Of a stretch of DNA of 7,034 nt, positions 1 to 6,063 are shown in pieces. The notes under the pieces were generated by a model. The model saw only the letters and a list, made by a program, of their open reading frames with translations. It was not told where the DNA came from and did not search any database. Each line of letters begins with the position of its first letter. Position 1 is the stretch's first letter. The stretch comes from Clostridia bacterium (GTDB taxonomy: Bacteria; Bacillota; Clostridia; Monoglobales; Monoglobaceae), in assembly GCA_900769795.1 (NCBI GenBank), contig CAAGHZ010000023.1, positions 1 through 7,034 on the forward strand, written 5' to 3'. Position numbers and translations under genes: made by a program.

Positions 1-70
1 CGTTGACCTTGATCTGGCCGGGGTATTCCAGCTCGGACTCGATCTTCTTGGCGATGTCACGGGCCAGCAG
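1..70 (-). CDS. rny: RNase Y fragment near the C-terminus (foreign end of contig)
   Basis: Read on the minus strand from base 70 down to base 2, this stretch gives 23 uninterrupted codons containing ARDIAKKIESELEYPG followed by QIKV. This matches the conserved segment close to the C-terminus of RNase Y, the membrane-anchored endoribonuclease that starts mRNA decay in Firmicutes. The fragment is cut at both ends: its last residues lie beyond base 1, and its upstream part is missing because trigger factor sequence begins at about base 70. It is about 60% GC, and nearly every codon ends in G or C, unlike the A/T-rich third positions of the other genes here. It was probably joined from another genome during assembly. 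The identification rests on a short peptide, but the match is specific. Confidence 0.78.
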   Translation of the reverse strand, partial: MLARDIAKKIESELEYPGQIKVN

Positions 71-75
71 ATATC
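66..75. other. Chimeric junction
   Basis: The RNase Y reading frame (minus strand) and the trigger factor reading frame (plus strand) are both interrupted inside their coding regions at about base 70, with no gene boundary, stop or start between them. Base composition and codon use change at the same point. The first trigger-factor codon, GAT at 70-72, gives Asp just before the INYEGF segment. The G may come from the foreign side, so the breakpoint is known only to within a few bases. An assembly or library chimera is the simplest explanation. A true genomic rearrangement is possible but less likely. Confidence 0.75.
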
Positions 76-849
76 AACTACGAAGGTTTCTGCGACGGCG
101 TTGCTTTTGACGGCGGTAAGGCTGAAGGACACAAACTCAAGCTCGGTTCAAATACATTTATCCCCGGATTTGAAGATCAGATTATCGGCAAGAACATAGG
201 CGAAGAATTTGATGTAAATGTTACATTCCCTGAAGAATATCATGCGAAAGACCTTGCAGCAAAAGAAGCCGTATTTAAAGTTAAGCTTAATGGTATTAAG
301 AAAAAAGAATATCCTGAACTTGATGACGAGTTTGCAAAAGATGTAAGTGAGTTTGACACTCTTGAAGAACTCCAGAAGGATGTAAAAGAGAAACTCTCTA
401 CTGCAGGCAAAGAAAAGGCAAAGCACGAGACTGAAGAAAACGTTATCAAGGCTGTTTGCGACGCAACCGAGATTGACATTCCTGAGGCAATGATTAACTC
501 TCAGATTGATAAGATGATTAGAGATTTTGATATGCAGATGCGTTATCAGGGTCTCAATATCGAGCAGTATATGCAGTACACAGGTCTCACTGTTGATGCA
601 CTCAAAGAGCAGTTCAAGGAAGATGCAACAAAGAATGTTAAGACTTCTTTGATTCTCGAAAAAGTATGTGAAGTTGAGGGCATTGATGCCAAGGCTTCTG
701 AAATCGAGAAAGAATACGCAGACATGGCTGACAAGAACAACATGAAGGTTGAAGACGTTAAGAAGTACATTCAGGAAGCAGACATCAAAGAGCGCATTAA
801 GGCAGAAAAGACAATCAAGTTCTTAGTTGATAACGCTGACCTTAAATAA
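70..849 (+). CDS. tig: Trigger factor, 5'-truncated
   Basis: Trigger factor is a ribosome-associated chaperone and peptidyl-prolyl isomerase that binds nascent chains at the exit tunnel. The visible 259 residues begin inside the FKBP-type isomerase domain (INYEGFCDGVAFDGG, then FIPGFEDQIIG and VTFPEEYHAKDLAAKEA, through about visible residue 75). The YPELDDEFAKDV linker follows, and then the long helical C-terminal arms that form the chaperone cradle, ending in ...FLVDNADLK before TAA. The family is usually about 430 residues, so roughly 160-170 are missing, including the ribosome-binding N-terminal domain with its GFRxGK signature. The frame is open upstream into foreign sequence, so no true start is present. 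ATG at 490 is an internal Met, not the start. Downstream lie a terminator and clpP, the common Firmicutes order. Family assignment is very secure. Confidence 0.95.
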   Translation, partial: DINYEGFCDGVAFDGGKAEGHKLKLGSNTFIPGFEDQIIGKNIGEEFDVNVTFPEEYHAKDLAAKEAVFKVKLNGIKKKEYPELDDEFAKDVSEFDTLEELQKDVKEKLSTAGKEKAKHETEENVIKAVCDATEIDIPEAMINSQIDKMIRDFDMQMRYQGLNIEQYMQYTGLTVDALKEQFKEDATKNVKTSLILEKVCEVEGIDAKASEIEKEYADMADKNNMKVEDVKKYIQEADIKERIKAEKTIKFLVDNADLK

Positions 850-876
850 GATAATACACAAGAAGGTATATTTACG

Positions 877-913
877 GGTTGATTTGGATATATTATCCAA
901 GTCAACCTTTCTT
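877..913 (+). terminator. Hairpin terminator between tig and clpP
   Basis: Bases 877-890 (GGTTGATTTGGATA) pair with 894-907 (TATCCAAGTCAACC) over 14 positions with one T-G wobble and a 3-base loop. TTTCTT follows at 908-913. The stem is long, but the T-run is short and broken by a C, so termination may be partial. It begins 27 bases after the tig stop and ends well before the clpP ribosome binding site. I saw no convincing sigma-A promoter between the hairpin and clpP, so some read-through from tig is plausible. Confidence 0.65.
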
Positions 914-950
914 CAATATCAAAAAATTAAATTGAACAGGAGGACCAAAA

Positions 951-1553
951 ATGAGTAATTTTAATCCATCAAGCAGTTTAGTTCCTTACGTAATCGAACA
1001 GACCGGCAGAGGAGAGCGTTCTTATGACATATTCTCACGTCTTTTAAAAGACAGAATTATTTTTCTCTCTGATGAAGTAAACGACGTAACCGCAAGCCTT
1101 GTTGTGGCACAGCTCCTCTTCCTTGACAGTGAGGACCCCGATAAGGATATCAACCTCTACATCAACAGCCCAGGCGGCTCTGTTACTGCAGGTATGGCGA
1201 TTTATGACACAATGCAGTATACCAAAGCAGACGTATCAACAATCTGCGTAGGCATGGCTGCATCTATGGGTGCATTCTTGCTTTCATCCGGCGCAAAGGG
1301 TAAGAGATTTGCTCTCCCTAACAGTGAAATTATGATTCACCAGCCCCTTGGCGGAACTCAAGGTCAGGCAACTGATATGAAGATTCACGTTGAGAGAATG
1401 CTTAAAATCAAGGATAACCTTAACAATATTTTAAGCCGGAACACAGGTCAGCCTCTTGATGTAATCAAGGCAGATACCGAGCGTGACAACTTTATGACTG
1501 CAGAAGAAGCAGTTAAATACGGTCTTGTAGACAAGATCGTAACCAACAGATAG
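951..1553 (+). CDS. clpP: ATP-dependent Clp protease proteolytic subunit
   Basis: ClpP forms the two-ring, 14-subunit cytoplasmic serine protease chamber that degrades proteins threaded in by ClpX or ClpC-type ATPases. The 200-residue product has the usual family length. The catalytic triad is visible as Ser105 in GMAASMGAFL, His130 in EIMIHQPLGG and Asp179 in TERDNF, with the same spacing (25 and 49 residues) as in E. coli ClpP. The oxyanion-loop SPGGSVTAG is intact at about 73-81, and MIHQPLGGTQGQATD leads into the handle helix. The start is supported by AGGAGGA at 938-944, six bases upstream of ATG. The N-terminus carries a short propeptide-like segment (MSNFNPSSSLVPYVIEQ) normally processed at the start of Ser/Leu-Val-Pro. 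clpX follows after 10 bases. No CtsR or CIRCE heat-shock operator was recognised upstream. Confidence 0.98.
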   Translation: MSNFNPSSSLVPYVIEQTGRGERSYDIFSRLLKDRIIFLSDEVNDVTASLVVAQLLFLDSEDPDKDINLYINSPGGSVTAGMAIYDTMQYTKADVSTICVGMAASMGAFLLSSGAKGKRFALPNSEIMIHQPLGGTQGQATDMKIHVERMLKIKDNLNNILSRNTGQPLDVIKADTERDNFMTAEEAVKYGLVDKIVTNR

Positions 1554-1558
1554 GGGAG
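1553..1558 (+). promoter_or_regulatory. clpX ribosome binding site overlapping clpP stop
   Basis: GGGGAG begins on the last base of the clpP TAG stop and lies five bases before the clpX ATG at 1564. Ribosomes finishing clpP are therefore placed directly on the clpX initiation site, which supports cotranscription and probable translational coupling of the two protease components. Confidence 0.7.
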
Positions 1559-1563
1559 TTTCT

Positions 1564-2868
1564 ATGCCAAATAAAATAGACGAAAAGGAAATCTGCCGTT
1601 GTTCTTTTTGCGGCAAGACAGAAGATAACGTAAAGCGCCTGATAGAAGGTCCCGGCGCATATATATGCAATGAATGCGTTGACCTCTGCGTAGAACTTTT
1701 CAAAGACGATTATGAGGTTGACATCACAGAGGAACTTAAAAACATACCAAAACCTGCCGAGATACACGGCTTTTTAAACGAGTATATCATCGGTCAGGAC
1801 CTTGCAAAAAAGGCGTTGTCTGTTGCCATATACAACCATTACAAGCGTATATGCTCGGCAAAATCCGAAAGTGATATTGAACTCCAGAAGAGCAACATTC
1901 TCCTCATTGGCCCGACAGGCTGCGGTAAGACATTTCTTGCCCAGACACTTGCAAAGATGCTTAACGTACCCTTTGCCATTGCAGACGCAACTTCTCTCAC
2001 AGAAGCAGGATACGTGGGCGAGGACGTAGAAAACATCTTGCTCAAACTTATTCAGGCGGCAGATTACGATGTAGAACTTGCCGAAAAAGGTATAATCTAT
2101 ATCGACGAGGTTGATAAATTATCAAGAAAGTCCGAAAACCCCTCCATCACCCGTGATGTAAGCGGTGAGGGAGTTCAGCAGACACTTCTTAAGATTTTAG
2201 AGGGCACTGTTGCATCTGTCCCACCGACGGGCGGAAGAAAACACCCCCATCAGGAATTTATACAAATAGATACTACAAACATCCTCTTTATCTGCGGCGG
2301 TGCGTTTGAGGGTATAGATAAAATTATCGAAAGCCGTGTAAACACCAAAACTCTTGGTTTTGGCGCAGCGGTTGAAAGTAAAAAGGACAAAAACAGAGGC
2401 GATATATTAAAACAGTTAGAGCCTGAAGACTTGCTGAAGTTTGGAATGATTCCCGAGCTTATCGGCAGACTTCCTGTTGTAACAACCCTTGACTCTCTTG
2501 GCGTTGATGCTCTCTCATCAATCCTGACAGAGCCGAAAAACGCCCTTACAAAGCAATATAAGGCACTTCTTGAAATGGACGATGTTCAACTCGAATTTGA
2601 AGACAGCGCAATCTCTGCCATTGCAAAACTTGCGGCAGAGCGCAAGACAGGTGCAAGAGGTCTGCGTACAATCTTAGAGGATATTATGCTTAACATTATG
2701 TACGACATTCCCTCTGACCCGACAATTGAAAAGGTTGTTGTGACACGCGGATGCGTTGAAGGTAAATCAAAGCCAACCATAACGTATAACACAAACAGAA
2801 AGGCTATGAAAAAACCCGTCGCAAAGACCGAGACAATTAAACCTGAGCCTAATAAAATAGTTGGATAA
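1564..2868 (+). CDS. clpX: ATP-dependent Clp protease ATP-binding subunit ClpX
   Basis: ClpX is the hexameric AAA+ unfoldase that recognises tagged substrates and feeds them into ClpP. The 434-residue product has the complete family layout. The N-terminal zinc-binding domain has Cys13, Cys16, Cys35 and Cys38 (CxxC...CxxC). Walker A is GPTGCGKT at 116-123, the pore-1 loop GYVGED at 149-154, and Walker B IIYIDEVDK at 177-185. The RKH pore loop is at 225-227, the arginine-finger region ELIGRLP around 298-304, and sensor-2 GARGLR at 363-368. The ClpP-docking loop reads LGF (264-266) where many species have IGF. Walker A has Cys at 120 where Ser is common. Neither change should inactivate the enzyme. 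The C-terminal ~25 residues are a Lys/Pro-rich tail of low conservation. It follows clpP closely and ends just before a strong terminator, so the two genes form one transcriptional unit. Confidence 0.98.
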   Translation: MPNKIDEKEICRCSFCGKTEDNVKRLIEGPGAYICNECVDLCVELFKDDYEVDITEELKNIPKPAEIHGFLNEYIIGQDLAKKALSVAIYNHYKRICSAKSESDIELQKSNILLIGPTGCGKTFLAQTLAKMLNVPFAIADATSLTEAGYVGEDVENILLKLIQAADYDVELAEKGIIYIDEVDKLSRKSENPSITRDVSGEGVQQTLLKILEGTVASVPPTGGRKHPHQEFIQIDTTNILFICGGAFEGIDKIIESRVNTKTLGFGAAVESKKDKNRGDILKQLEPEDLLKFGMIPELIGRLPVVTTLDSLGVDALSSILTEPKNALTKQYKALLEMDDVQLEFEDSAISAIAKLAAERKTGARGLRTILEDIMLNIMYDIPSDPTIEKVVVTRGCVEGKSKPTITYNTNRKAMKKPVAKTETIKPEPNKIVG

Positions 2869-2871
2869 AAC

Positions 2872-2901
2872 AAAAAGCAGATGCATCGCATCTGCTTTTT
2901 T
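2872..2901. terminator. Bidirectional hairpin terminator between convergent genes
   Basis: AGCAGATGC (2876-2884) pairs perfectly with GCATCTGCT (2888-2896) around a 3-base ATC loop. The flanking A-run (2872-2875) and T-run (2897-2901) extend the stem and supply U-tracts in both directions; on the minus strand the tract reads TTTTTGTTTT. It begins three bases after the clpX stop and ends two bases before the stop of the minus-strand lipoprotein gene. It should therefore serve both the clpPX transcript and the opposing operon. Confidence 0.92.
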
Positions 2902-2902
2902 A

Positions 2903-3184
2903 TTACTCAGCAGCCGCTGCTGCTTCTTCTGCGTTTTTAAGTACCTCTTGTATTATCTTGCCAAGTTCTTCTTTTCTCGCAGGGTCTGTTGTACTGTTAA
3001 ACTCGTTTATTACATCTATAAACTCATCCTGAGTGCCAAAGCCTTCTATCATTACAGGCTCTTTTTCTTCTTCAATAATACCAACTGATCCTGCCTCTAT
3101 CTCGTCACCTTTCTTATCCTTGCCGCAACCGACTACAGATAAGGTAAGTATAAGACACAATAACAATGCAAAAAATTTTTTCAT
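2903..3184 (-). CDS. Small predicted lipoprotein, function unknown
   Basis: The 93-residue product starts with a typical lipoprotein signal peptide: basic MKK, a hydrophobic stretch at about residues 4-18 (FFALLLCLILTLSVV), and the lipobox VVGC with Cys20 as the likely lipidated residue. The mature part of about 74 residues would be anchored to the outer face of the membrane. It is short and acidic, with a KDKKGDE start, an EEEKEP patch, a predicted helical stretch (residues ~52-93) and an Ala/Glu-rich tail ending EEAAAAAE. No enzymatic motif or known domain was recognised. The ATG is well supported by AGGAGGA at 3191-3197, six bases upstream and directly after the coaD stop. It is the last gene of the minus-strand run, immediately before the shared terminator. 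That it is a real lipoprotein is likely; its role is unknown. Confidence 0.85.
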   Translation of the reverse strand: MKKFFALLLCLILTLSVVGCGKDKKGDEIEAGSVGIIEEEKEPVMIEGFGTQDEFIDVINEFNSTTDPARKEELGKIIQEVLKNAEEAAAAAE

Positions 3185-3201
3185 TTTAATTCCTCCTGAA
3201 A

Positions 3202-3681
3202 TTATTTTTTATCTCTTTGAATTATTTCAAATACAGCCTTTGGAACATACTTTGATACATCCTGTCCAAAGCTGCTGAGTTCCTTAACCATTGATGATGA
3301 TACGGCAACGTTGTCGGCTCTGAAATATATATACTCAAGTTTTGGATCAATAAGCTTGTTTACTTCAGCGATGTTTTCCTCGTAGTTGTAATCCATATTG
3401 TTTCTAAGGCCTCTGATCATATATCCAATTTTGTTTTTCTTGGTATACTCTGCAACAAGGCCGTCATACACACAAACCTCGCAGTTTGTAATATTATTAT
3501 CGTCTAAAGTTTTTTCAATGGCATCTACCATCATATTCTCGTCGTAGGTTCTCTTTTTGTTTACATTAAGGCCAATAACAATAACAACCTTATCAAAAAT
3601 CAGCGATGCCTTTCTAACTACATCGAGATGTCCGTTTGTAAACGGGTCAAAAGACCCGGGATAAATCGCAGTACTATACAT
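3202..3681 (-). CDS. coaD: Pantetheine-phosphate adenylyltransferase (divergent)
   Basis: CoaD joins 4'-phosphopantetheine and ATP to give dephospho-CoA and pyrophosphate, the penultimate step of coenzyme A synthesis in the cytoplasm. The 159-residue length fits the family. The nucleotidyltransferase signature YPGSFDPFTNGH (7-18) holds the TNGH motif with His18. Lys42 lies in NKKR, RGLR at 90-93 is the usual arginine pair, and SSSMVKE at 128-134 matches the SS-S/T-x-V-K/R-E motif. It is divergent: the loop before SSS is two residues shorter than in E. coli CoaD and lacks the Trp found there, having RADNVAV instead. RNNMDYNYE replaces the usual RAxxDFEYE. It could be a specialised paralogue rather than the housekeeping enzyme. 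The ribosome binding site is a weak GGGGG at 3690-3694. A 45-base gap with no clear hairpin separates it from the ACT gene upstream. Confidence 0.9.
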   Translation of the reverse strand: MYSTAIYPGSFDPFTNGHLDVVRKASLIFDKVVIVIGLNVNKKRTYDENMMVDAIEKTLDDNNITNCEVCVYDGLVAEYTKKNKIGYMIRGLRNNMDYNYEENIAEVNKLIDPKLEYIYFRADNVAVSSSMVKELSSFGQDVSKYVPKAVFEIIQRDKK

Positions 3682-3726
3682 TACTTTTGCCCCCGATTTT
3701 TATCATTTGACAATTTTAGGTTTAAA

Positions 3727-4155
3727 CTACAAACCTTTTATATCATCGTGCTCCAAAACTGTAACTCCACCATTTTTAAGTTCCGCCGTCGCTTTCTCCC
3801 GGTCATCTGTACGGATTACTATAACCGATGAATCACCAAGTTTTTCCGCAAAGGCATACATATATTCTACAGAAATTCCGCTTTCGCAAAGAATAGCAAA
3901 GGTTTTCATAAGCGCACCCGGCTCATCATTAACCGCCACTGCTATAACCTTGTTCACACGAACGATTACACCTTCTTCGGTAAGAACTTTTTTTGCAAGT
4001 TCATCATCACTTACAATCATTCTCATTATACCAAAGTCCGTAGAATCTGCAACAGACAAAGCCTTTATGTCAACACTATGCTCCGCCAGAGCGCTGAGTA
4101 TCTCCATAATACGTCCGTGCTTGTTTTCAACAAATACAGATAATTGCTTTACCAT
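3727..4155 (-). CDS. Tandem ACT-domain protein
   Basis: The 142-residue protein is two ACT domains and nothing else. The first spans about residues 3-67 (LSVFVENKHGRIMEILSAL...) and the second about 69-136 (IAVAVNDEPGALMKTFAIL...). Each begins with the typical beta strand and turn preceding a helix, NKHGR in the first and NDEPGAL in the second. The NxxPGxL turn usually contributes to amino-acid binding in ACT regulators. There is no catalytic or DNA-binding domain. The family is commonly found next to paaK and ior genes in Clostridia and archaea. A likely role is allosteric sensing of an aromatic amino acid or aryl acid for the neighbouring enzymes, but this is inferred from context. AAGGAG at 4165-4170 lies nine bases before ATG, inside the 17-base gap after the paaK stop. 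Confidence 0.9.
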   Translation of the reverse strand: MVKQLSVFVENKHGRIMEILSALAEHSVDIKALSVADSTDFGIMRMIVSDDELAKKVLTEEGVIVRVNKVIAVAVNDEPGALMKTFAILCESGISVEYMYAFAEKLGDSSVIVIRTDDREKATAELKNGGVTVLEHDDIKGL

Positions 4156-4172
4156 ACTATATCGCTCCTTTT

Positions 4173-5474
4173 CTATATTTTACGGTTATCGATTACACGT
4201 TTTGCCTTACCCTCGCTACGGGCAATTGTTTTCGGGTTTACAAGATGAACCTGCGCACCTATACCAAGTACGTTTCTTAAGTCATTGGTGATTGCTTTTT
4301 CAATCTTGTGTACCGATTTGATATCATCTGCAAACAATGCCTCGCTCATCTCAACGTTTACGTCAAGGGTATCGGTGTTGTTTTCTCTTCCAACAACAAT
4401 CTGGTAGTTTGGAGTAATATCTCCGTTTACTCTGAGCAATACTTCCTCTATCTGTGACGGGAATACATTTACGCCCCTGATGATAAGCATATCATCACTT
4501 CTGCCTGTTGGCTTGTTCATTCTTATAAAGGTTCTTCCGCACTCGCACTTCTCATAATTGAGAGAGCAAATATCGCGTGTACGATATCTGATTACAGGGA
4601 AGCCCTCTTTTGTGATTGTAGTGAAAACAAGCTCTCCGGATGAGCCTTCAGGCAAAACTTCTCCTGTGTCAGGGTCGATTATCTCTGCTATGAACATATC
4701 TTCGTTGATGTGCATACCATTCTGGCACTTACACTCATAACTTACACCCGGGCCCATAATCTCCGACAAACCATAAACATCGTACGCTTTAATCCCGAGA
4801 CCTTCCTCTATTGCATGACGCATATCCTCAGACCATGGTTCTGCGCCGAAGATTCCGGCTTTAAGCTTAAGTTTGTCTTTAATTCCTGCTTCGTTTATAG
4901 ACTCTGCAAGATACATAGCATAAGATGGTGTACAGCACAAAACTGTTGAGCCAAAATCAACCATTGTCTGCATCTGTCTTGCAGTGTTACCTGACGATGT
5001 TGGTATAACAGTTGCGCCAAGTTTCTGTGCACCATCGTGTGCACCAAGACCACCTGTGAAGAGACCATAACCATAAGATATCTGAACTAAATCATTCTCA
5101 TCCGCTCCTGCTGCAACAAACTGTCTTGCCATACAATCAGCCCACTTGTCAAGGTCATTTTTTGTATAACCCACGACAATCTGCTTACCTGTTGTACCTG
5201 ATGACGCGTGAGTTCTTACGATGTTTTTAAGAGGCTCTGCAAAAAGACCAAATGGATAATAGTCTCTCAAATCCTGCTTGTATGAAAACGGAAGTTTATG
5301 AAGGTCATCTACGCCCTTGATATCCTCTGGCTTTAAGCCCTTTTCATCCATTCTTTTTTTGAAGAGTTCTACTCTTTCATACATTCTCTTTACCTGCCAG
5401 ATGAGTCTCTCATCCTGAAGTTTTTTAAGTTCTTCCCTTGGCATACATTCTATATGCTCCTGGTAATATTCCAT
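4173..5474 (-). CDS. paaK: Phenylacetate-CoA ligase family enzyme (AMP-forming)
   Basis: This acyl-adenylate-forming enzyme activates phenylacetate, or a related aryl acid such as indoleacetate, to its CoA thioester with ATP, giving AMP and pyrophosphate. With ATG at 5474 the product is 433 residues, the usual PaaK length. Visible motifs are the P-loop-like SSGTTGK (91-97), YGLSE (234-238), YRTRD (297-301), the hinge region GRSDDMLIIRGVNVFPSQIEE (about 324-344), and the C-terminal SEGKAKRV carrying the likely catalytic Lys. Two Cys pairs, CKC at 248-250 and CEC at 310-312, look like a structural metal site. The in-frame GTG at 5483 is rejected as the start because the SD AGGAG sits directly against it, whereas it is eight bases from ATG at 5474. 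iorB lies 23 bases upstream and the ACT gene 17 bases downstream. Substrate specificity cannot be read from sequence alone. Confidence 0.94.
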   Translation of the reverse strand: MEYYQEHIECMPREELKKLQDERLIWQVKRMYERVELFKKRMDEKGLKPEDIKGVDDLHKLPFSYKQDLRDYYPFGLFAEPLKNIVRTHASSGTTGKQIVVGYTKNDLDKWADCMARQFVAAGADENDLVQISYGYGLFTGGLGAHDGAQKLGATVIPTSSGNTARQMQTMVDFGSTVLCCTPSYAMYLAESINEAGIKDKLKLKAGIFGAEPWSEDMRHAIEEGLGIKAYDVYGLSEIMGPGVSYECKCQNGMHINEDMFIAEIIDPDTGEVLPEGSSGELVFTTITKEGFPVIRYRTRDICSLNYEKCECGRTFIRMNKPTGRSDDMLIIRGVNVFPSQIEEVLLRVNGDITPNYQIVVGRENNTDTLDVNVEMSEALFADDIKSVHKIEKAITNDLRNVLGIGAQVHLVNPKTIARSEGKAKRVIDNRKI

Positions 5475-5482
5475 TGTTTTCA

Positions 5483-5487
5483 CTCCT
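5483..5487 (-). promoter_or_regulatory. paaK ribosome binding site that fixes the start
   Basis: On the minus strand AGGAG (5487-5483) is followed by eight bases and then ATG at 5474-5472. The upstream in-frame GTG overlaps the last G of this site and could not use it, so the ATG gives the shorter and better-supported N-terminus MEYYQEH. Confidence 0.75.
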
Positions 5488-5497
5488 GACTGCTTTG

Positions 5498-6061
5498 TTA
5501 ATCCAGATTATATCCAAGTTCAAATGCCTTGAGATTTGATTCAAGGAACTTCTCAGGCGTTGAATTCTTAATAGTCTCTACCCATTTTTCGTATGGGATA
5601 TTTGTATTCTTTGCCATAAGACCGATAAGAACAACGTTTACTGCCTTTGCGTTACCTGCCTCTATGGCATATTTGAGTGCATCAACTGTAACCACATCAA
5701 TTTTATCACTCAACTTACTCTCAATATTTTCAGGATATTCCATTGCACCTGTTATTACGGGCATCGGGTCAATCTTCTGAGTGTTTACAATCATCTTGCC
5801 GCCTTTTTTAAGATAAGGAAGCGCACGATATGCCTCAAGGAGTTCGAAAGCAAGAATTATATCTGCCTCTCCTCTGTCAATGATTGGCGAATACACTTTA
5901 TCGTCATATTTAACATAGGTAACAACGCTTCCGCCTCTCTGGCTCATTCCATGAACCTCAGAAACCTTAACATCAAAACCCTCGTTCACAACGGTATTAC
6001 CAAGAATTCGGCTGGCAAGCAAAGTTCCCTGACCGCCAACGCCAACAATCATAATATTCAT
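5498..6061 (-). CDS. iorB: Indolepyruvate:ferredoxin oxidoreductase beta subunit
   Basis: IorB is the small subunit of the thiamine- and iron-sulphur-dependent enzyme that oxidatively decarboxylates aryl-pyruvates (indolepyruvate, phenylpyruvate, hydroxyphenylpyruvate) to aryl-acetyl-CoA, reducing ferredoxin. The reaction is reversible. The 187 residues form a single gamma-type 2-oxoacid oxidoreductase domain. The N-terminal GVGGQGTLLASR (7-18), the SEVHGMSQRGGSV segment (34-46) and NVVLIGLMA (142-150) are the typical conserved blocks. It carries no iron-sulphur motif of its own; the clusters are in IorA. The ATG lies two bases after the iorA stop, with a strong AGGAGGAGG site inside the end of iorA. 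paaK follows after 23 bases. The subunit assignment is firm because iorA is directly upstream. Confidence 0.96.
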   Translation of the reverse strand: MNIMIVGVGGQGTLLASRILGNTVVNEGFDVKVSEVHGMSQRGGSVVTYVKYDDKVYSPIIDRGEADIILAFELLEAYRALPYLKKGGKMIVNTQKIDPMPVITGAMEYPENIESKLSDKIDVVTVDALKYAIEAGNAKAVNVVLIGLMAKNTNIPYEKWVETIKNSTPEKFLESNLKAFELGYNLD

Positions 6062-6063
6062 AA

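Noticed and set aside
148..479. Minus-strand ORFs opposite tig
   Set aside because: They overlap a strongly conserved chaperone gene and give Phe/Ser-rich translations without recognisable motifs.
490..849. A 119-residue plus-strand ORF starting at ATG 490
   Set aside because: The same frame is open and clearly trigger factor from base 70. The Met is internal to the C-terminal chaperone region, so this is only the tail of tig.
850..950. Possible CtsR or CIRCE heat-shock operator before clpP
   Set aside because: The inverted repeat at 877-907 resembles neither the GGTCAAA direct repeat of CtsR nor the TTAGCACTC/GAGTGCTAA pair of CIRCE. A terminator stem explains it better.
2586..2891. Minus-strand ORF opposite the clpX 3' end
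   Set aside because: It runs through the terminator hairpin, lacks a recognisable motif and is antisense to conserved ClpX sequence.
3682..3726. Terminator or promoter between the ACT gene and coaD
   Set aside because: The 45-base gap has no stable hairpin with a T-run and no clear -35/-10 pair on the minus strand, so I left the genes as one probable operon.
3707..4291. A 194-codon plus-strand ORF opposite the ACT gene and the end of paaK
   Set aside because: Its product is Ser/Thr/Ile-rich low-complexity sequence as expected from an antisense shadow. The opposite strand carries well-conserved protein families, and it has no convincing ribosome binding site.
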